A stretch of DNA of 64,000 nt from NCBI GenBank assembly GCA_029959195.1, contig CP114122.1, positions 1,054,001-1,118,000 on the forward strand. The letters are read 5' to 3'. This stretch comes from Dictyophora rubrovolvata (taxonomy: Eukaryota; Basidiomycota; Agaricomycetes; Phallales; Phallaceae). Of this stretch, positions 25,201 through 35,699 are shown one piece after another (within the stretch, counting starts at the first letter, position 1; the number at the start of each line of letters is the position of its first letter). Under the pieces are notes generated by a model. The model was not told the origin of the DNA and did no database searches. It saw only the letters and a list, made by a program, of their open reading frames with translations. A program made the translations under genes and the position numbers.

Positions 25201-25826
25201 TTTGAAAGTCGATATAATGGTGTTGAGAGTAAAGGGTTCGTGGTTAATACGCTTTTGATACCTAGGCAGAGTGGGACTAGTGATTCGTGTACTATGCTTG
25301 ATGAAGAGCTTGTTGCTGAGTTTGCGGAGAAGAGAGGTTTGATTGCTCTCGGTTGGGTAAGTTTTTTTTATTATTCTTCTTCTTTCCCGTTGCGTGTTAA
25401 CATATCACCTATTTAGATTCATACACATCCGACGCAGTCTTGTTTTATGTCTTCTCTGGATTTACATACTCATGCGGCGTTTCAAGCTTCTTTGCGCGAG
25501 TTCTTTGCTATCGTGTGTTCGCCCTCGTATCATGTTCCCAAGTAAGTCCTCTTTTTAACCCATCTTCGCGCGTGGGAATTAATCTTTTTCAAAACAGCTG
25601 CGGTGTATTCCGTCTTACAGAAGTGGGCTTGTCTACTCTCAAAAGTTGTCGTGACAGGAATGCGTTTCATCCGCATCCTGAAAATATCCCTATGTATACT
25701 GTACGTTCACATGCAACTGGGTTTAAGAAAACTTGTTCTCATCTTTCACTTTTTGTATAGGACGCGGATAAGGGACACGTTTTATGGGTTAATGATCCAC
25801 GTCTGGAGATTATTGATTTGCGATGA
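22239..25826 (+). CDS. AMSH/STAMBP-type JAMM deubiquitinase, long form
   Basis: Endosomal zinc metalloprotease that trims Lys63-linked ubiquitin, working with ESCRT. Poly-Ala and poly-Asn tracts open the protein. A USP8-dimerisation-like helical domain follows ([36 protein letters not shown], then after an intron [15 protein letters not shown]). About 180 residues of Glu/Arg/Ala-rich coiled coil follow, then a Gln/Ser-rich linker, and a C-terminal MPN+ domain. Its catalytic Glu lies in [12 protein letters not shown] and the zinc motif is [14 protein letters not shown], the full HxHPx7SxxD, followed by [23 protein letters not shown] and the end LEIIDLR. I count six exons and roughly 1,090 residues, against about 420 in human AMSH; the excess is the coiled coil and low-complexity parts. 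The first intron is 22953-23021. Fragments of this gene recur at 30753-31295 and 36717-36893. Confidence 0.93.
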
Positions 25827-27476
25827 ATGGTCGTCGTCGTGGGTTCGCCCGTCCTGGTGACGAGTGTGCGTGCGCACGTGCATATCACGGAAGGAGAGAA
25901 ACGGAGCGTTGAACGCTCTTTTTTCCTCTTTTCTTTGTGTAAATAGGAAGGGCGGCGGGTTGGCTGGGTCTGTCTGTTCTCGAAAACCTCTCGGATTTAT
26001 GTTCTCCGTCTTTGGGAGATTGGATTGCTTTGGTCATGGGGAGCCTGTTGGATTTCATTGATTGGTATATTACTCGTCTAGAGTTGTACCGACAAGACGC
26101 GCGAACGCGTCATGAGTCCGATAGGTCTGGACTCGCTCTTTGGCCCGTCTCATCAATTCTTGGTTAGCTGATCTGGGCACCAAGTCAAAGGGTCCAGTTT
26201 CCTCAGGCCCGAGCCATCCATCCAATCCTTAAAAGAAGCTTATTCAATTGCTTTCCTTTCCCAATCGTTTTCGGAGTACTGTACTTTCCTCCTTTTGAAC
26301 GAGCCCAACCTTTACCACCACCCCCTCGTCTCCAACAGTGAACACAAACACGCGTTTACCACGCACTACTTACTCATCGTGCCCACATCTCGTGCCAACC
26401 CAAGCTCGCCCCCCCAATCCCCTTCCGCACCACCACCTCTCAACGCCGCATCTCCGCTTGCTTTATCTTGTCCGTTTGTCTGTCTGCTCGTTTGAAGAGC
26501 TATGTACGTATTACGCTCTGTATGCTTTCATTGATTGTTGTAACAAAATAGCGAAATCTCTCTATCTGTTCTGTTCTCTTTCAATGCCTCTCTATCCCTT
26601 CATTGTGTCTGTCTATCTTTTATGTTTTTACACACAGACATTCGTTTATATCGACTTTCCCTTCTCCTGCTCTATCTCTCCCTCTTTTCTCTATCTCTAT
26701 CTCTTCGTCCTTCTCCGTACGTCCCCTACCTCTTCCCACCACGTACCCCCTCGCTCCTATCTTACCCTCCCCACTTGTTCATTTCTTTAGCCGTTACGCA
26801 GTGTCGTATTCGGTTTCCGTACCGTCTGATCTTGTCTTATCTTCACTCCGCCCATGTTCCATTATCATTCACCATTGTCACTCTTCAATTTTTTTTTGTT
26901 TTCATTTTCATTACTTACTCCTTTCATCCACAATTTTTTTTTCAATATATTTAATCTACACGCGCATTCTGGTTGGGGTAATAACTACAGTACATTCAAT
27001 GTTTCTTTTTAAATATATCGTATATATATGTGTTTTTTGTCTATCAAGTTGGCCGAGTTCGTTGGACCAAGGGTATCAGTAGTTGGCGGAAGGTGTATGT
27101 GAATATGGAGATGGACCATGTGCAAAAGAGATTAGGAGAATTCATATCCTGCGTCTTCTGCTACGGACGATTAATTTCCAGTGAAAACAGGATGTTAGAG
27201 GTGATTAGATTAAAAGATAACAATCGTTCTTAGATTCAGGAGCTCAAGAGGCGTCGATAATAGCCATACATATATTTAATTGTCGATGGTTCGGGAAGTC
27301 TCTGGATAGTGAAACATAACATAATAATGTGAAGTTTGCAATTGGAAGTTAATAGGAAGCACTGGTCCATGGTCCATGTGGTGCGATTTTATAGTCCCTT
27401 GTGAAAGACTCGTAAGCCTGGGAAATAGCCTGGGAAAAAAAGGATTCATATTGCGCAACGTCGCGGTAAGGCCAAT
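25827..27476. other. Spacer, CT-rich in part
   Basis: This is the 3' flank of the AMSH gene. The plus strand is pyrimidine-rich around 26380-26960, giving long but meaningless frames full of Ser, Leu and Pro. No gene recognised. Confidence 0.45.
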
Positions 27477-27873
27477 CTACCAGTGAATGTTTTTAAAGTT
27501 CATATTCTTGTAAGCTAGTCTAGGACTAGGAATTCTAGTGCTTTTTTTTCGCGGCGGCATTGTGGCGCATTCAAGATCGTCAGATCTACTGGGCCGGGGG
27601 TAAAGTGCAATGTCATGATGGTTCGATGGCGTGGGCCGTGGAGTCTCATTAAAAATTAAAGAAGAAGTACGGCTCGAGAAGGGAAAAAGATCTATTTAGA
27701 TGTGATAAGATCGAAGTAGTGATAGGGAAAAATAATTCTATTTCGCCGAGTTTCGTTTTTTAATATAAGTACTTACATATGTGGTGGTGACGCGACGTGC
27801 TCCGATGAGAAGAAGACGTCTTCTTGGAGTTCTTAGACTTGACTGCTTTGGACTTTTCGACAGCCCGGGCCAT
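27477..27873 (-). CDS. Possible small basic protein, two exons
   Basis: Reading the minus strand from an ATG at 27873 gives MARAVEKSKAVKSKNSKK, then a Ser/His/Arg-rich stretch, ending at a good donor (GTAAGT). Joining it to an acceptor at 27692 keeps a frame open for about 72 more codons to a stop, for a total near 103 residues, Lys/Ser/Pro-rich throughout. I recognise no family. The support is only an ATG, a plausible 85-nt intron and an open frame, so chance is possible. Confidence 0.28.
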
Positions 27874-28593
27874 CTTATGAGCCTCTTGTCAAGAAGTTCG
27901 GACGGAACTTGGAGAAGAAAGAAGTAACCCCCTCTTTTTTTCTCGTTCTCTGTCTTTCTAATCATCCAGCCGATTTAGATTAGCTTTTTCTTAAGAAGAG
28001 AATATTTTAATTGACTGACTTTCTCATGCATGTTCAGGTAATTTCCTTGAACCCCGGAAGGACAGAAGAAGTCTATCGAATAAAACAGATTTGAAAGGAG
28101 GAAAGCAAGGTGAATACTTTGTGACCATTGATATGTCGTCACATCCAATATATCTCTGCTAAGCGTCGATTCGGCATTAGCGGCATACTGTTTTGAACGC
28201 TTCCAAACCCTCAGTTGAATACAAACCATGGAGTACCATTTAGCTGAAATGAGCTAAATCCGACCGAAACACCAGGATACATGACAGTGAGAGATAATTC
28301 TCATAATACTATAAATATACTTTCAAAGTTAATGTCGCAACTAGCGGTTATGGTTTAGATAGAACTTGTTATTTAGTGCTCGAAATATAGAGCTTTATAT
28401 ACAAAATTATAAATATGAAAAAGGTAAAAACTAACTACCGGGATTTATAATATTTTACTAAGACTTAACTAATGCGTCGTCGGCGACGACGCAATATTAA
28501 TTTGACTGTTAGCCGGCGACTCCGATACCAACAGTTAAAAGTGTATGTTAGACCGGACGTCCCCCGTGGTTTAGTATAATCCATTTCCCATTT
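27874..28593. other. Spacer downstream of HsbA copy 1
   Basis: An 84-codon minus-strand frame near 27975-28229 has no recognisable features. The segment just before the HsbA stop contains a short palindromic GTCGTCGGCGACGAC near 28475-28490. No gene called. Confidence 0.45.
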
Positions 28594-29570
28594 TTACGAC
28601 GAAAAAAGGGCTATAGCGGCGTTGATCTTAGACTGTAAATTTTGAGCGAGAGGTTCTTGCTGAGCTGCGATATCCTTCTCGGGGCAAAAAGAAAGGGCAT
28701 GAATGTGACTTGTCTACTGTTCCTCAGAAATAATCAGAAGCATACCAGGGGGAAATGGTCTTCGATGGCATTTCTGAATTTCTGGATAAATGAAAAGTCA
28801 TTAACCGCCATCGTCGTCGTCATCATCATCATTGAAAAGCTAAACTATCTTACCTGAAAGGCTTCACTGAGAGTCTGGAGCGACGCTTGGACTTTCGCAA
28901 GAAGGCCAGGGGTAGTGGAACTTGCAGTGTCGAAAACGATGTGCTGTTGAACGAGCGAGTTGACGGCGCTGTTAAGGCCAGTGTAGACCGGTATAATTTG
29001 GCCAGTCATGAGCTCGTCACTATCATTCTCGTTGAAAGGACCAGATGCCTTTGTTAGCACTAATCTCAGTTTTCTTTTTGACTTTTAGACCCAAGTTCGC
29101 TTACATTCATGTCCTCGGCTGTCTATTTCGTTGAATTGATTCAATTACATAGAAGCATTTTTTTTTTGGGGGGGGGGTAAAAATAGAGAGCGCTTCTTAC
29201 CTGCGTTGTGTCGTCTATAACAGTGGCAATTTGGGAGAGAATATCCTGAAATACAATGGAATTTGTAGAAAGCATATAACAACCTAAGTTGGTAAATAAA
29301 CGTACTGGTATATCTTGTTGATCTGTTTGTGAAAGTTTGCCAATAACGCTGTTGACAGAGACCTTATCCACGGAAAGAGTGGTTAGTTCATGTGTACTAA
29401 CTAGAAGAGGCGTAAGTGAGACTTACAATATCCTGACTCAATACACTAAGATCGCTAATTACACCCGCAGCGTCTCGTCGGATGGGAACATTAATGGGAG
29501 TTGCTAAAACAGCGGTAATGAAAGTCGTTGCGAAGAGTACAAAAGGACTCGGAGATTTGAAAAAGTGCAT
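28594..29570 (-). CDS. HsbA-like secreted protein, copy 1
   Basis: Small secreted protein resembling hydrophobic surface-binding protein A; Aspergillus HsbA coats hydrophobic surfaces and recruits cutinase. Signal peptide MHFFKSPSPFVLFATTFITA is followed by VLATPINVPIRRDAAG, with an Arg-Arg-Asp processing-like site typical of the family. The mature part is helical and Ser/Thr/Ala/Leu-rich: VISDLSVLSQDI, then GQIIPVYTGLNSAVNSLVQ, and the end KINAAIALFSS. Six exons splice cleanly to about 190 residues, with an intron layout identical to the three other copies. It is intact. Promoter and first intron resemble those of the other copies. The HsbA assignment rests on composition, size and the RRDAA motif, not on a search. 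Confidence 0.75.
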
Positions 29571-29638
29571 GTTTGAATGAATTAGAAGTAATTAAAAAGA
29601 AATTAATGATATAAAAAAAAGGAATAAGTCTGAAATGC

Positions 29639-29654
29639 TTCGACTTTTATACGC
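29639..29654 (-). promoter_or_regulatory. Shared TATA promoter element, HsbA copy 1
   Basis: On the minus strand this reads GCGTATAAAAGTCGAA, identical over 16 bases to the elements before HsbA copies 3 and 4. It lies about 70-85 bases upstream of the ATG. Confidence 0.8.
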
Positions 29655-29964
29655 AAAGACCTGGGAAATTCGGCGTGAAGGCCGTCCCCGAGAGATGCGA
29701 TATGCAATGTTCAGTAATTTCCAGGCCCACATACGGTCATACTTGACCGGGTTAATCGATGACGGAGACTGCATAGAGCATAGAATAAAAAGCAACGGGA
29801 GAATAACTGGGAAGGGTATGTCTCGGTATCCTTCAATATATCACGAGCCTTTGAATTTGAATGCTCGGCGGTGTGTAACTTCCAAGGGCAACAAAGCTCA
29901 GCGGGAACAGACGCACGAGACGTTGTACTCGTCATTCGTACCCAGACATTCTAGAATGGATTTC

Positions 29965-30521
29965 CTAAAGCTCTTGAATAACATGTTGAACGAACTTCTT
30001 TAACAGAGACGGTGATACCCCCGACTTCGCGCGTTTATCCCTCCCAATGAAGGTGTACTTTTGAGAGCCAATGTCACGGTCCGTGGCGCTTTCGGTAGTT
30101 CTATCCGATTCAGGTGGACTACTCATTCGACTGTCGCCATCGTTTCTGGTGACGTGAGGACTTGGTGAGGCTACAGGTCAGACTAAGAGTATTAGACTTC
30201 TTTGGCTAGTGCTAGTGAAATCGGTATGTTATTCTCCTGGTCGTTTTCTTCAGATGACGTCGATCTAGTAATCTTCTCCAGCAATGGATAGCCCCTCAAG
30301 TTCTCCGTGTCATCATAACGTGCCCTCTTCTGGTTCGTGTCGCGTCTTTTGACTCCGAAAACCAAGCCGATTACAATAACCATGTTTTTTGATGTACCGA
30401 CAACACTAAAGACGTCGAAACCCTCACCAAAGGAGCTTTCGAGAAGGAAGGAAGGAAGGAAGGAAGCTTGCATGTGGCTGATAAAAGTCAGTTTTACTTT
30501 AAACTCGAGAGTCGAGTCCAT
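29965..30521 (-). pseudogene. Fragment of a single-pass membrane protein gene
   Basis: The minus strand encodes a hydrophobic segment (MVIVIGLVFG) followed by basic KRRDTNQKRARYDD and a polar tail ending NNIPISLALAKEV and a stop. Further along, in another frame, come SPHVTRNDGDSRMSSPPESD, SATDRDIGSQKYTFIGRD and SPSLLKKFVQHVIQEL with a stop. Together these look like the membrane anchor and cytoplasmic tail of a fungal type I membrane protein, but no start or extracellular part is visible and the two parts are not in one frame. The upper end touches the CinA-derived fragment, so it may be another captured piece. A GAAG microsatellite lies near 30445-30467. Confidence 0.35.
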
Positions 30522-30752
30522 CTAATGTCTGTTGCGGTGGGCTGAAGAAACAGTCTAGAATTACAAGTTGAAGTCTGGAACATCGGGTAGCATTCTATCA
30601 TTCTGTCACAAGGATCCTGCACCACAAAAGCTTGGTGCATCCAACTGGACAAGCTACGCCGTATGAGAAGGCGGGATCGACTTAGGGTGATGGGACTCCG
30701 AGTAACAAACCTCCAGGATACGCTGCACTGGCTGAAATAGGGAACACAACAT
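30505..30752 (+). pseudogene. Decayed fragment of the CinA-like gene
   Basis: Matches by eye to the intact gene at 41008-41600, from the end of its first exon through its intron into exon 2. Shared stretches include gaattacaagt-like text at the exon end, ttctatcatt in the intron, ccaggatacgctgc, and atagggaacacaa. Many substitutions and deletions separate the two, and no frame is open. Because the parent's intron is retained, this is a DNA-level copy, not a retrocopy. It runs directly into the AMSH fragment that follows. Confidence 0.8.
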
Positions 30753-31295
30753 AACAACGACAACAACAACAACAACGGTACCGCCGGACTCGGTTTCAAA
30801 CACCGTTGGCACATTCCACCAACAGCCCACCCAGCTCATCCTTCATCTCCCTCTTGAAAACCAGGCACACTCGCACCCGTTCTTCAGCACACCCAAACTC
30901 AACCATCCGCCCGATGAGATTACAATTTCTCTGAAGGATACATAGGGTCCGGTCCGCTGTCCAGCGATACCGTTCTGCATTGTCGAAACCTCCTTATTTG
31001 ATCGATGGACTTAGGGAAATTGCGGAAACTCGCTTTATTACGGATCATGAGATTGAGATGGCTGTTGTGAGCTATACGAGGACGGTTATGGTGGTTTTGA
31101 ATAAGCTTTCGTCTAATATCCTATGTTTATGAAGTTGAAGGATTCGGAGAGTCATCGAGTTAGATGTGCTGCTGTATGTTGGTTTCTCAAGAATATGTTT
31201 TATTATCTCTGACTAATTTTTATAGGGGCGATAAATGTCTAGCCCAAATAGACTTATTGAAACCTCTTCATCGTGAAACGATACGAATCATGACA
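30753..31295 (+). pseudogene. Decayed fragment of the AMSH gene
   Basis: Corresponds to about 22385-23095 of the intact AMSH gene, same strand: an AAC-repeat stretch, then ccgccggactcggtttcaaa, parts of the USP8-dimerisation region, the first intron, and ggggcgataaatgtctagcc of exon 2. Several deletions and many substitutions make it noncoding. The intron is retained. Its parent lies about 8 kb upstream, while the parent of the adjacent CinA piece lies about 10 kb downstream, so two sources were joined here. Confidence 0.9.
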
Positions 31296-31859
31296 CACTT
31301 TCTGTCGCGTCTACTGAATCTACTTCCTCGCGCTTCCTACCGACGCTGTATCGACCTCCTTCCAGATCTCATCGGGAAGCGGTCTTGTGGACAGGATAGG
31401 ACTAATACATAGTTCAGACGTGTCTGCCATTTAGCGTGGTGAACACCGCCGGTAAAATCACTGTGGAAAAAACTGCCACATGAAATATAATCTACAGGAT
31501 CTACTAGTGGTCTGCGTGGCGTTCCCTTTTCAAGAAGTACAATGGTTCTGACCGGTGAAATTTAATCCAATCCCCATCAGAAAAAATAGGAATGACGAGT
31601 CATTCTCCGTCAATTCTTCAAGTTCATGTGGGAATATTCCATGTACTTTTACGCCGGGCTCGGACAAAAATAATCGTAACGTTGATTCTTATGGAGGGTA
31701 CTTGATTATTATTAACCTTATAATAAATAAAGATAGATTTCAAAATCACTGATACTAGGAAGATAACTAACTAATCGAGTGTGACTGATACCAGTGATGA
31801 TTATTGTAATTGTAATTATAAATCCCACTGGCGACACAATTAATCCATTTTCCATTCCT
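31296..31859. other. Spacer downstream of HsbA copy 2
   Basis: No gene recognised. It may contain the decayed far end of the chimeric fragment, but similarity to the AMSH gene is no longer visible beyond about 31295. Confidence 0.45.
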
Positions 31860-32858
31860 TTACAACGATTCGATAACGGTAGTAGTGGTGTTCAAGTTAG
31901 TAACTATATCCGTTAAAATAAGTCCTAGTTGTTCTTGCGCATCCTGTAGAGGAAAAGAGGCATGAATGTGAGTGACCAACGATCCTCAGAAATAATCAGA
32001 AACATACCCCGGAAAAAGCGGTTGGGATGGCCGCTACCATGCTCTGTAAAAAATTAAAAAGTCGTCGGCGATCATCATCATCATTAAGGATTGCTATTAG
32101 CAAGTTAAGCTATCTTACCCCAAAGGAGACTACGATTTTCTGGAGTGATGACTGGATGTCGGACGGAAAGTTAAAAGTAGAAGGGCTATGAGATAAATCA
32201 TGCAGAACGCTATCCTGTTCATTTAGCGCGGTGGGGATGTCGTTAAGGTTGTCGAAAAACGGTATGGCGACGTTAGTCACGAGTGATTGACCATCCCCAT
32301 CGGTGAGGTGGCCCAGCGCCTTTGTTGACATTAACCTCAGTTTTTTTTCCCCAGTTAAACCTCAAGTCCTCTTACAGTTAAGGTACTAGATATCTATTTG
32401 TTACGTTTCATAAAACATTTTTCTTGGACGAGAATAGGGGACATTTCTTACAACATCCATATTTTGTGCGACGGCTGTGAAATCGTCGAAGACATTCTGA
32501 GACACAATAAAATTCTTAGACAGCACAAAACAACCTAACTTGGTAAATGACTTACTTGTGTTTCCCCTTGATTCGAGGTTGAAGAAAGGCCTTGAATATC
32601 TGAGGTGAGATGTTGCTTATCCGGACGAAGAGTGAAAGGGAAGGGGGGGGGAATTTAGTTTATGTGTAAGAGGTAAGAGAGGCGTAAGTCGTAAGTGAGA
32701 CTTACGGCACTCGAACTTGCTGCAGTGAACAAGCTAGTTAGATTAGTAACGACAGCATCGTCGGAGTCTCGCCGAATGGGGACATAAAGAGGAGTTGCCA
32801 AAACAGCGGTGACGAAAGTCGTTGCGAGGAAGACAAAAGGAACTTTGAAAGAGTACAT
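31860..32858 (-). CDS. HsbA-like secreted protein, copy 2
   Basis: Second member of the secreted family. It begins MYSFKVPFVFLATTFVTAVL, a signal peptide, then ATPLYVPIRRDSDDAVVTNL. After splicing the product reads through QHLTSDIQGLSSTSNQ, NVFDDFTAVAQNMDV, NVAIPFFDNLNDIPTALNEQ, SMVAAIPTAFSG and ends NTTTTVIESL and a stop. The six-exon plan matches the other copies, including an intron 1 that ends in TCCGGATAAG. It appears intact. Exon sequence has drifted far from copy 1 although the signal peptide and RRD region are alike. Its promoter element is the least conserved of the four, with two differences. Confidence 0.75.
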
Positions 32859-32951
32859 CGTGATGTTTAAGTGAACAAGAATAACTAAGAAGATATTATT
32901 AAAGTGAAGGGGGAGGTATGGTAGCAAGGTTTGATGACCAGCCTGAAATGT

Positions 32952-32967
32952 TTCGACTGTTATAAGC
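32952..32967 (-). promoter_or_regulatory. Shared TATA promoter element, HsbA copy 2, diverged
   Basis: The minus strand reads GCTTATAACAGTCGAA, two changes from the other three copies, one of them inside the TATA core. It sits about 95-110 bases before the ATG. Weaker expression than the other copies would be expected if the core matters. Confidence 0.65.
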
Positions 32968-34418
32968 AAAAGACCCTGAAAGTTCGGGATTTTACAGTCG
33001 ATGTCATGGTCTGATGAGACCGTGTCAGGGTTTGTCAAAATATAATGGCACGTTGTATGCGTCACCATACTTGCTTGGTTATTGCATAATGCGCAGTACA
33101 TGCGCATCTACTGCCGTAGATACCGGTCTTCACTGGCCGTCGTCATATCCCAGTAGATTGGTCTGTGATGGTCTGCAATGTACACCGTCATCCAATGAGC
33201 AAGGAACGGTCGTGTTCCCCGCCATTGTTTATTTTTAAAATTTAGTACGCATTGCTGGGTATTAGTACACAGCACATTGCACATGTTAAAGGGTTGATGA
33301 TGCGCCGGGAGGGTGTTTGAGGGAGAGCTGCCACCTGGATGTCGGTTTGGTGGACTGTAGGAGCCTCAACACTGATTTGGGTCGATAACGTGACTCCGGG
33401 AGGTGCAGGGGGAATTCCCTGTTTAATGATGGTTTTTAATGCACTAATGTTTTTAATAAATCAAATAGTTTTCAGCATAGATACATACTATATGCAGTAT
33501 AATTCACACTTACCCGGTTGGATCTTGACCCTCGGTGAGAATAGCTTGTTGAAGGTCTTCTACTGCCCTTTCTCTACTATTTTAGAAGTGGCAGCAGTGC
33601 CTGAAGGTGGTGCACTGGGTTGGCTTCAAGTGGAACAAGGTTGACGAGGCATGGTTGTTGTGGAAAGCTGTTTTCACTGTTTTTCATACTTCATTGGAAC
33701 ACAATATTTTTTTCTTAAGTCCGGACAACCCGAGCCTGAGGATGTGGACTAAAATTGGATTGTATTTATTATTAATTTACATTTAAAATCATTATTTATC
33801 ATCGACTTCCAATAATGGCCATCGCTGGCCATCGCTGGACACTGGGTCCGTCAGTAGATATTAACGTATGTAGTCCGCTTTGCGATGCAAGGGTGTGGCG
33901 GTATCCGACTATGTTTAGACATATCACACTTTATGATGGAGTGAACGTTCAACAGCCGTTCACCATGGTTTCAATTTTGGGTCTTAGTCTAGTTAGGTGT
34001 GGGCTATTCTTCCGTGTCTGGCCAAACTCGGAAGTGAGTGGGAACACAACTTGTAATAATCAGTCAACTAATATCATCCTATCGAGGTTTGACGGTATTG
34101 TTCTCCACTATAGATATGTGCAGTGATCAGTGAGCCGGGGCTGATGAAACCGGATGCAGGGTCGAATGACACTGTAAAATGGTGGGACATCGGACACCCA
34201 ACTCAGATATGTGTCCGTCATTGATCAACGGTCAGGTCACCGCTCAAATTTAAATATGACCGTATGACTGTGCCAACGTAATCCCTAGATTGCACAGCGT
34301 CATGGACAAGAAAACAATGGAAAAAAATATTGAGCATCACCTTGACACACCGCATCTCTCACTAGCACTGCTCAGCCCCGGGCAGTATGGTCTTTGCGCC
34401 GAATTGTTAGGGTGTTTT
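32968..34418. other. Spacer between head-to-head HsbA copies 2 and 3
   Basis: Frames near 33339-33644 and 33815-34126 show no family features. The last 170 bases before 34418 resemble the region upstream of HsbA copy 4 (shared text such as aaatatgaccgta, ggaaaaaaatattgagca and acaccgcat), so the duplicated unit includes upstream sequence. Confidence 0.5.
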
Positions 34419-34434
34419 GCGTATAAAAGTCGAA
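34419..34434 (+). promoter_or_regulatory. Shared TATA promoter element, HsbA copy 3
   Basis: GCGTATAAAAGTCGAA, identical to copies 1 and 4, about 105-120 bases upstream of the ATG. Flanking sequence (tcatatttc and a following ccatagt/ctatagt motif) is also shared with copy 4. Confidence 0.8.
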
Positions 34435-34537
34435 TCATATTTCGAATCGTCATACTATAGTTCCCCCTCTTCTCCATACCACAGTCCTCCCTTTTTTTAT
34501 CATCATCAATTTCTTGATTATCCTTGTTCATTTAAAC

Positions 34538-35509
34538 ATGCGCTTTCTCAGAGCTCCTTTGATACTCCTCGGAACCATTTTTGTCATCACTGTTTCAGCA
34601 GCAAATTTCACTGGGAACGCTACACTCATACATATTGATTATAATGGAATGACTGCGGATGTCGTAAGTCTCGCTTCCGCCTCTATTGTTACATATGAAC
34701 TAACTTCTTTTTTCTTCCCCTTTCACACTCTGTCCGGATAAGAAAACTTTCAAGGATGTTATTGAGGGTATTGTAGATGATAATCAATCGAGTTCAGTAA
34801 GTTGCAACTTGGGTTGTTCTGTACTCTTTCTACAATGGCACTGTGTTTCAGCTAAGTCAGTCATTCTTTGCCGCTTTCGGAGCCCTCGTGGCCAACATGG
34901 TGCAGGTAAGAAGGCCCCCTATTCTCAAAAAAAAAAGTTTCTATGTAATTGAAACAATGTAACAAATAGACAGGCGAAGACATACATGTAAGAGAGCTTA
35001 GGTTTTACATAAAGGAGGAAAAGAAACTGAGGTCCATATCAACACAGACGTTCGGTCCCTTTGATGACGCGAATTGTGATGCACTCGTGGCCACCCATGT
35101 CTTACCGGTTTATGGCGACCTTAACGGGACCCTCAACGTGTTGACACAAAAGATACCCGTTTTTCATGGGTTTCTAGACGTTCCTAACTTTGCATCAGAA
35201 TTCGGGTCATTACTCGGAGAACTCCAAGTTGGCACGGAGGTAAGAAAGCACAGCTTGCTAATAGGAATGCTTATTTAAACAATTGCCGATTTACTTTTCG
35301 GTTTTACAGCAGATGGTATCTGCCATCCAAAGCGTTTTTACCGCGGTATGCTTCTAATTATTTCTGAGGAACACTGGACATTCACATTGATTTGCTCCCC
35401 ATAGGACGCCGTAGCTCAGCAGGCAGCTGGTGCTCAAAGTCTATGGAAAGCCTTTGACGCCGTTAATTCTGCTGCTTCCCCACTTTTGGCCTCTAGCCTT
35501 GATAGCTAA
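34538..35509 (+). CDS. HsbA-like secreted protein, copy 3
   Basis: Begins MRFLRAPLILLGTIFVITVS and continues AANFTGNATLIHIDYNGMTADV, with a signal peptide and likely N-glycosylation sites. Later exons give KTFKDVIEGIVDDNQ, LSQSFFAAFGALVANMVQ, HVLPVYGDLNGTLNVLTQ, QMVSAIQSVFTA and a final exon ending SPLLASSLDS and a stop. It has six exons and no disruption. The RRDAA site of copies 1 and 2 is missing; the mature N-terminus is different. Several introns are nearly the same as in copy 4 while the exons differ strongly. Placement in the HsbA family is by structure and exon plan. Confidence 0.72.
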
Positions 35510-35699
35510 TTCCCTTGTTCCCTTGCATGTAATGCTAGGCCTCTACCGGCCATCTAATTTGCTCCCATATGCTATTTATTTTTGTTTGTATACGTGGATC
35601 TAGTCTTAAACTTGTCATTTCAAAACTCATGCATCTAGTTCAGATTAGACAATGCCTGTAAACGACTCCTCATTACCAGACTCTTACCCTGTGTGTGTG
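35510..35699. repeat. 3' flank of HsbA copy 3 with (GT)n run
   Basis: This is the 3' flank of the gene, unlike the 3' flank of copy 4. A short GT microsatellite (about 35689-35706) marks the border to the helicase remnant. Confidence 0.5.

Noticed and set aside
26295-27082. Several plus-strand frames of 100-160 codons
   Set aside because: Compositional artefacts of a pyrimidine-rich spacer; rich in Ser, Leu and Pro and mutually overlapping in different frames.
30505-31295. Processed retrocopies of CinA and AMSH
   Set aside because: Both fragments keep the introns of their parents, so an RNA intermediate is ruled out.
33339-34126. Two frames of about 100 codons between HsbA copies 2 and 3
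   Set aside because: No signal peptide, domain or intron logic; part of the second overlaps duplicated upstream sequence.
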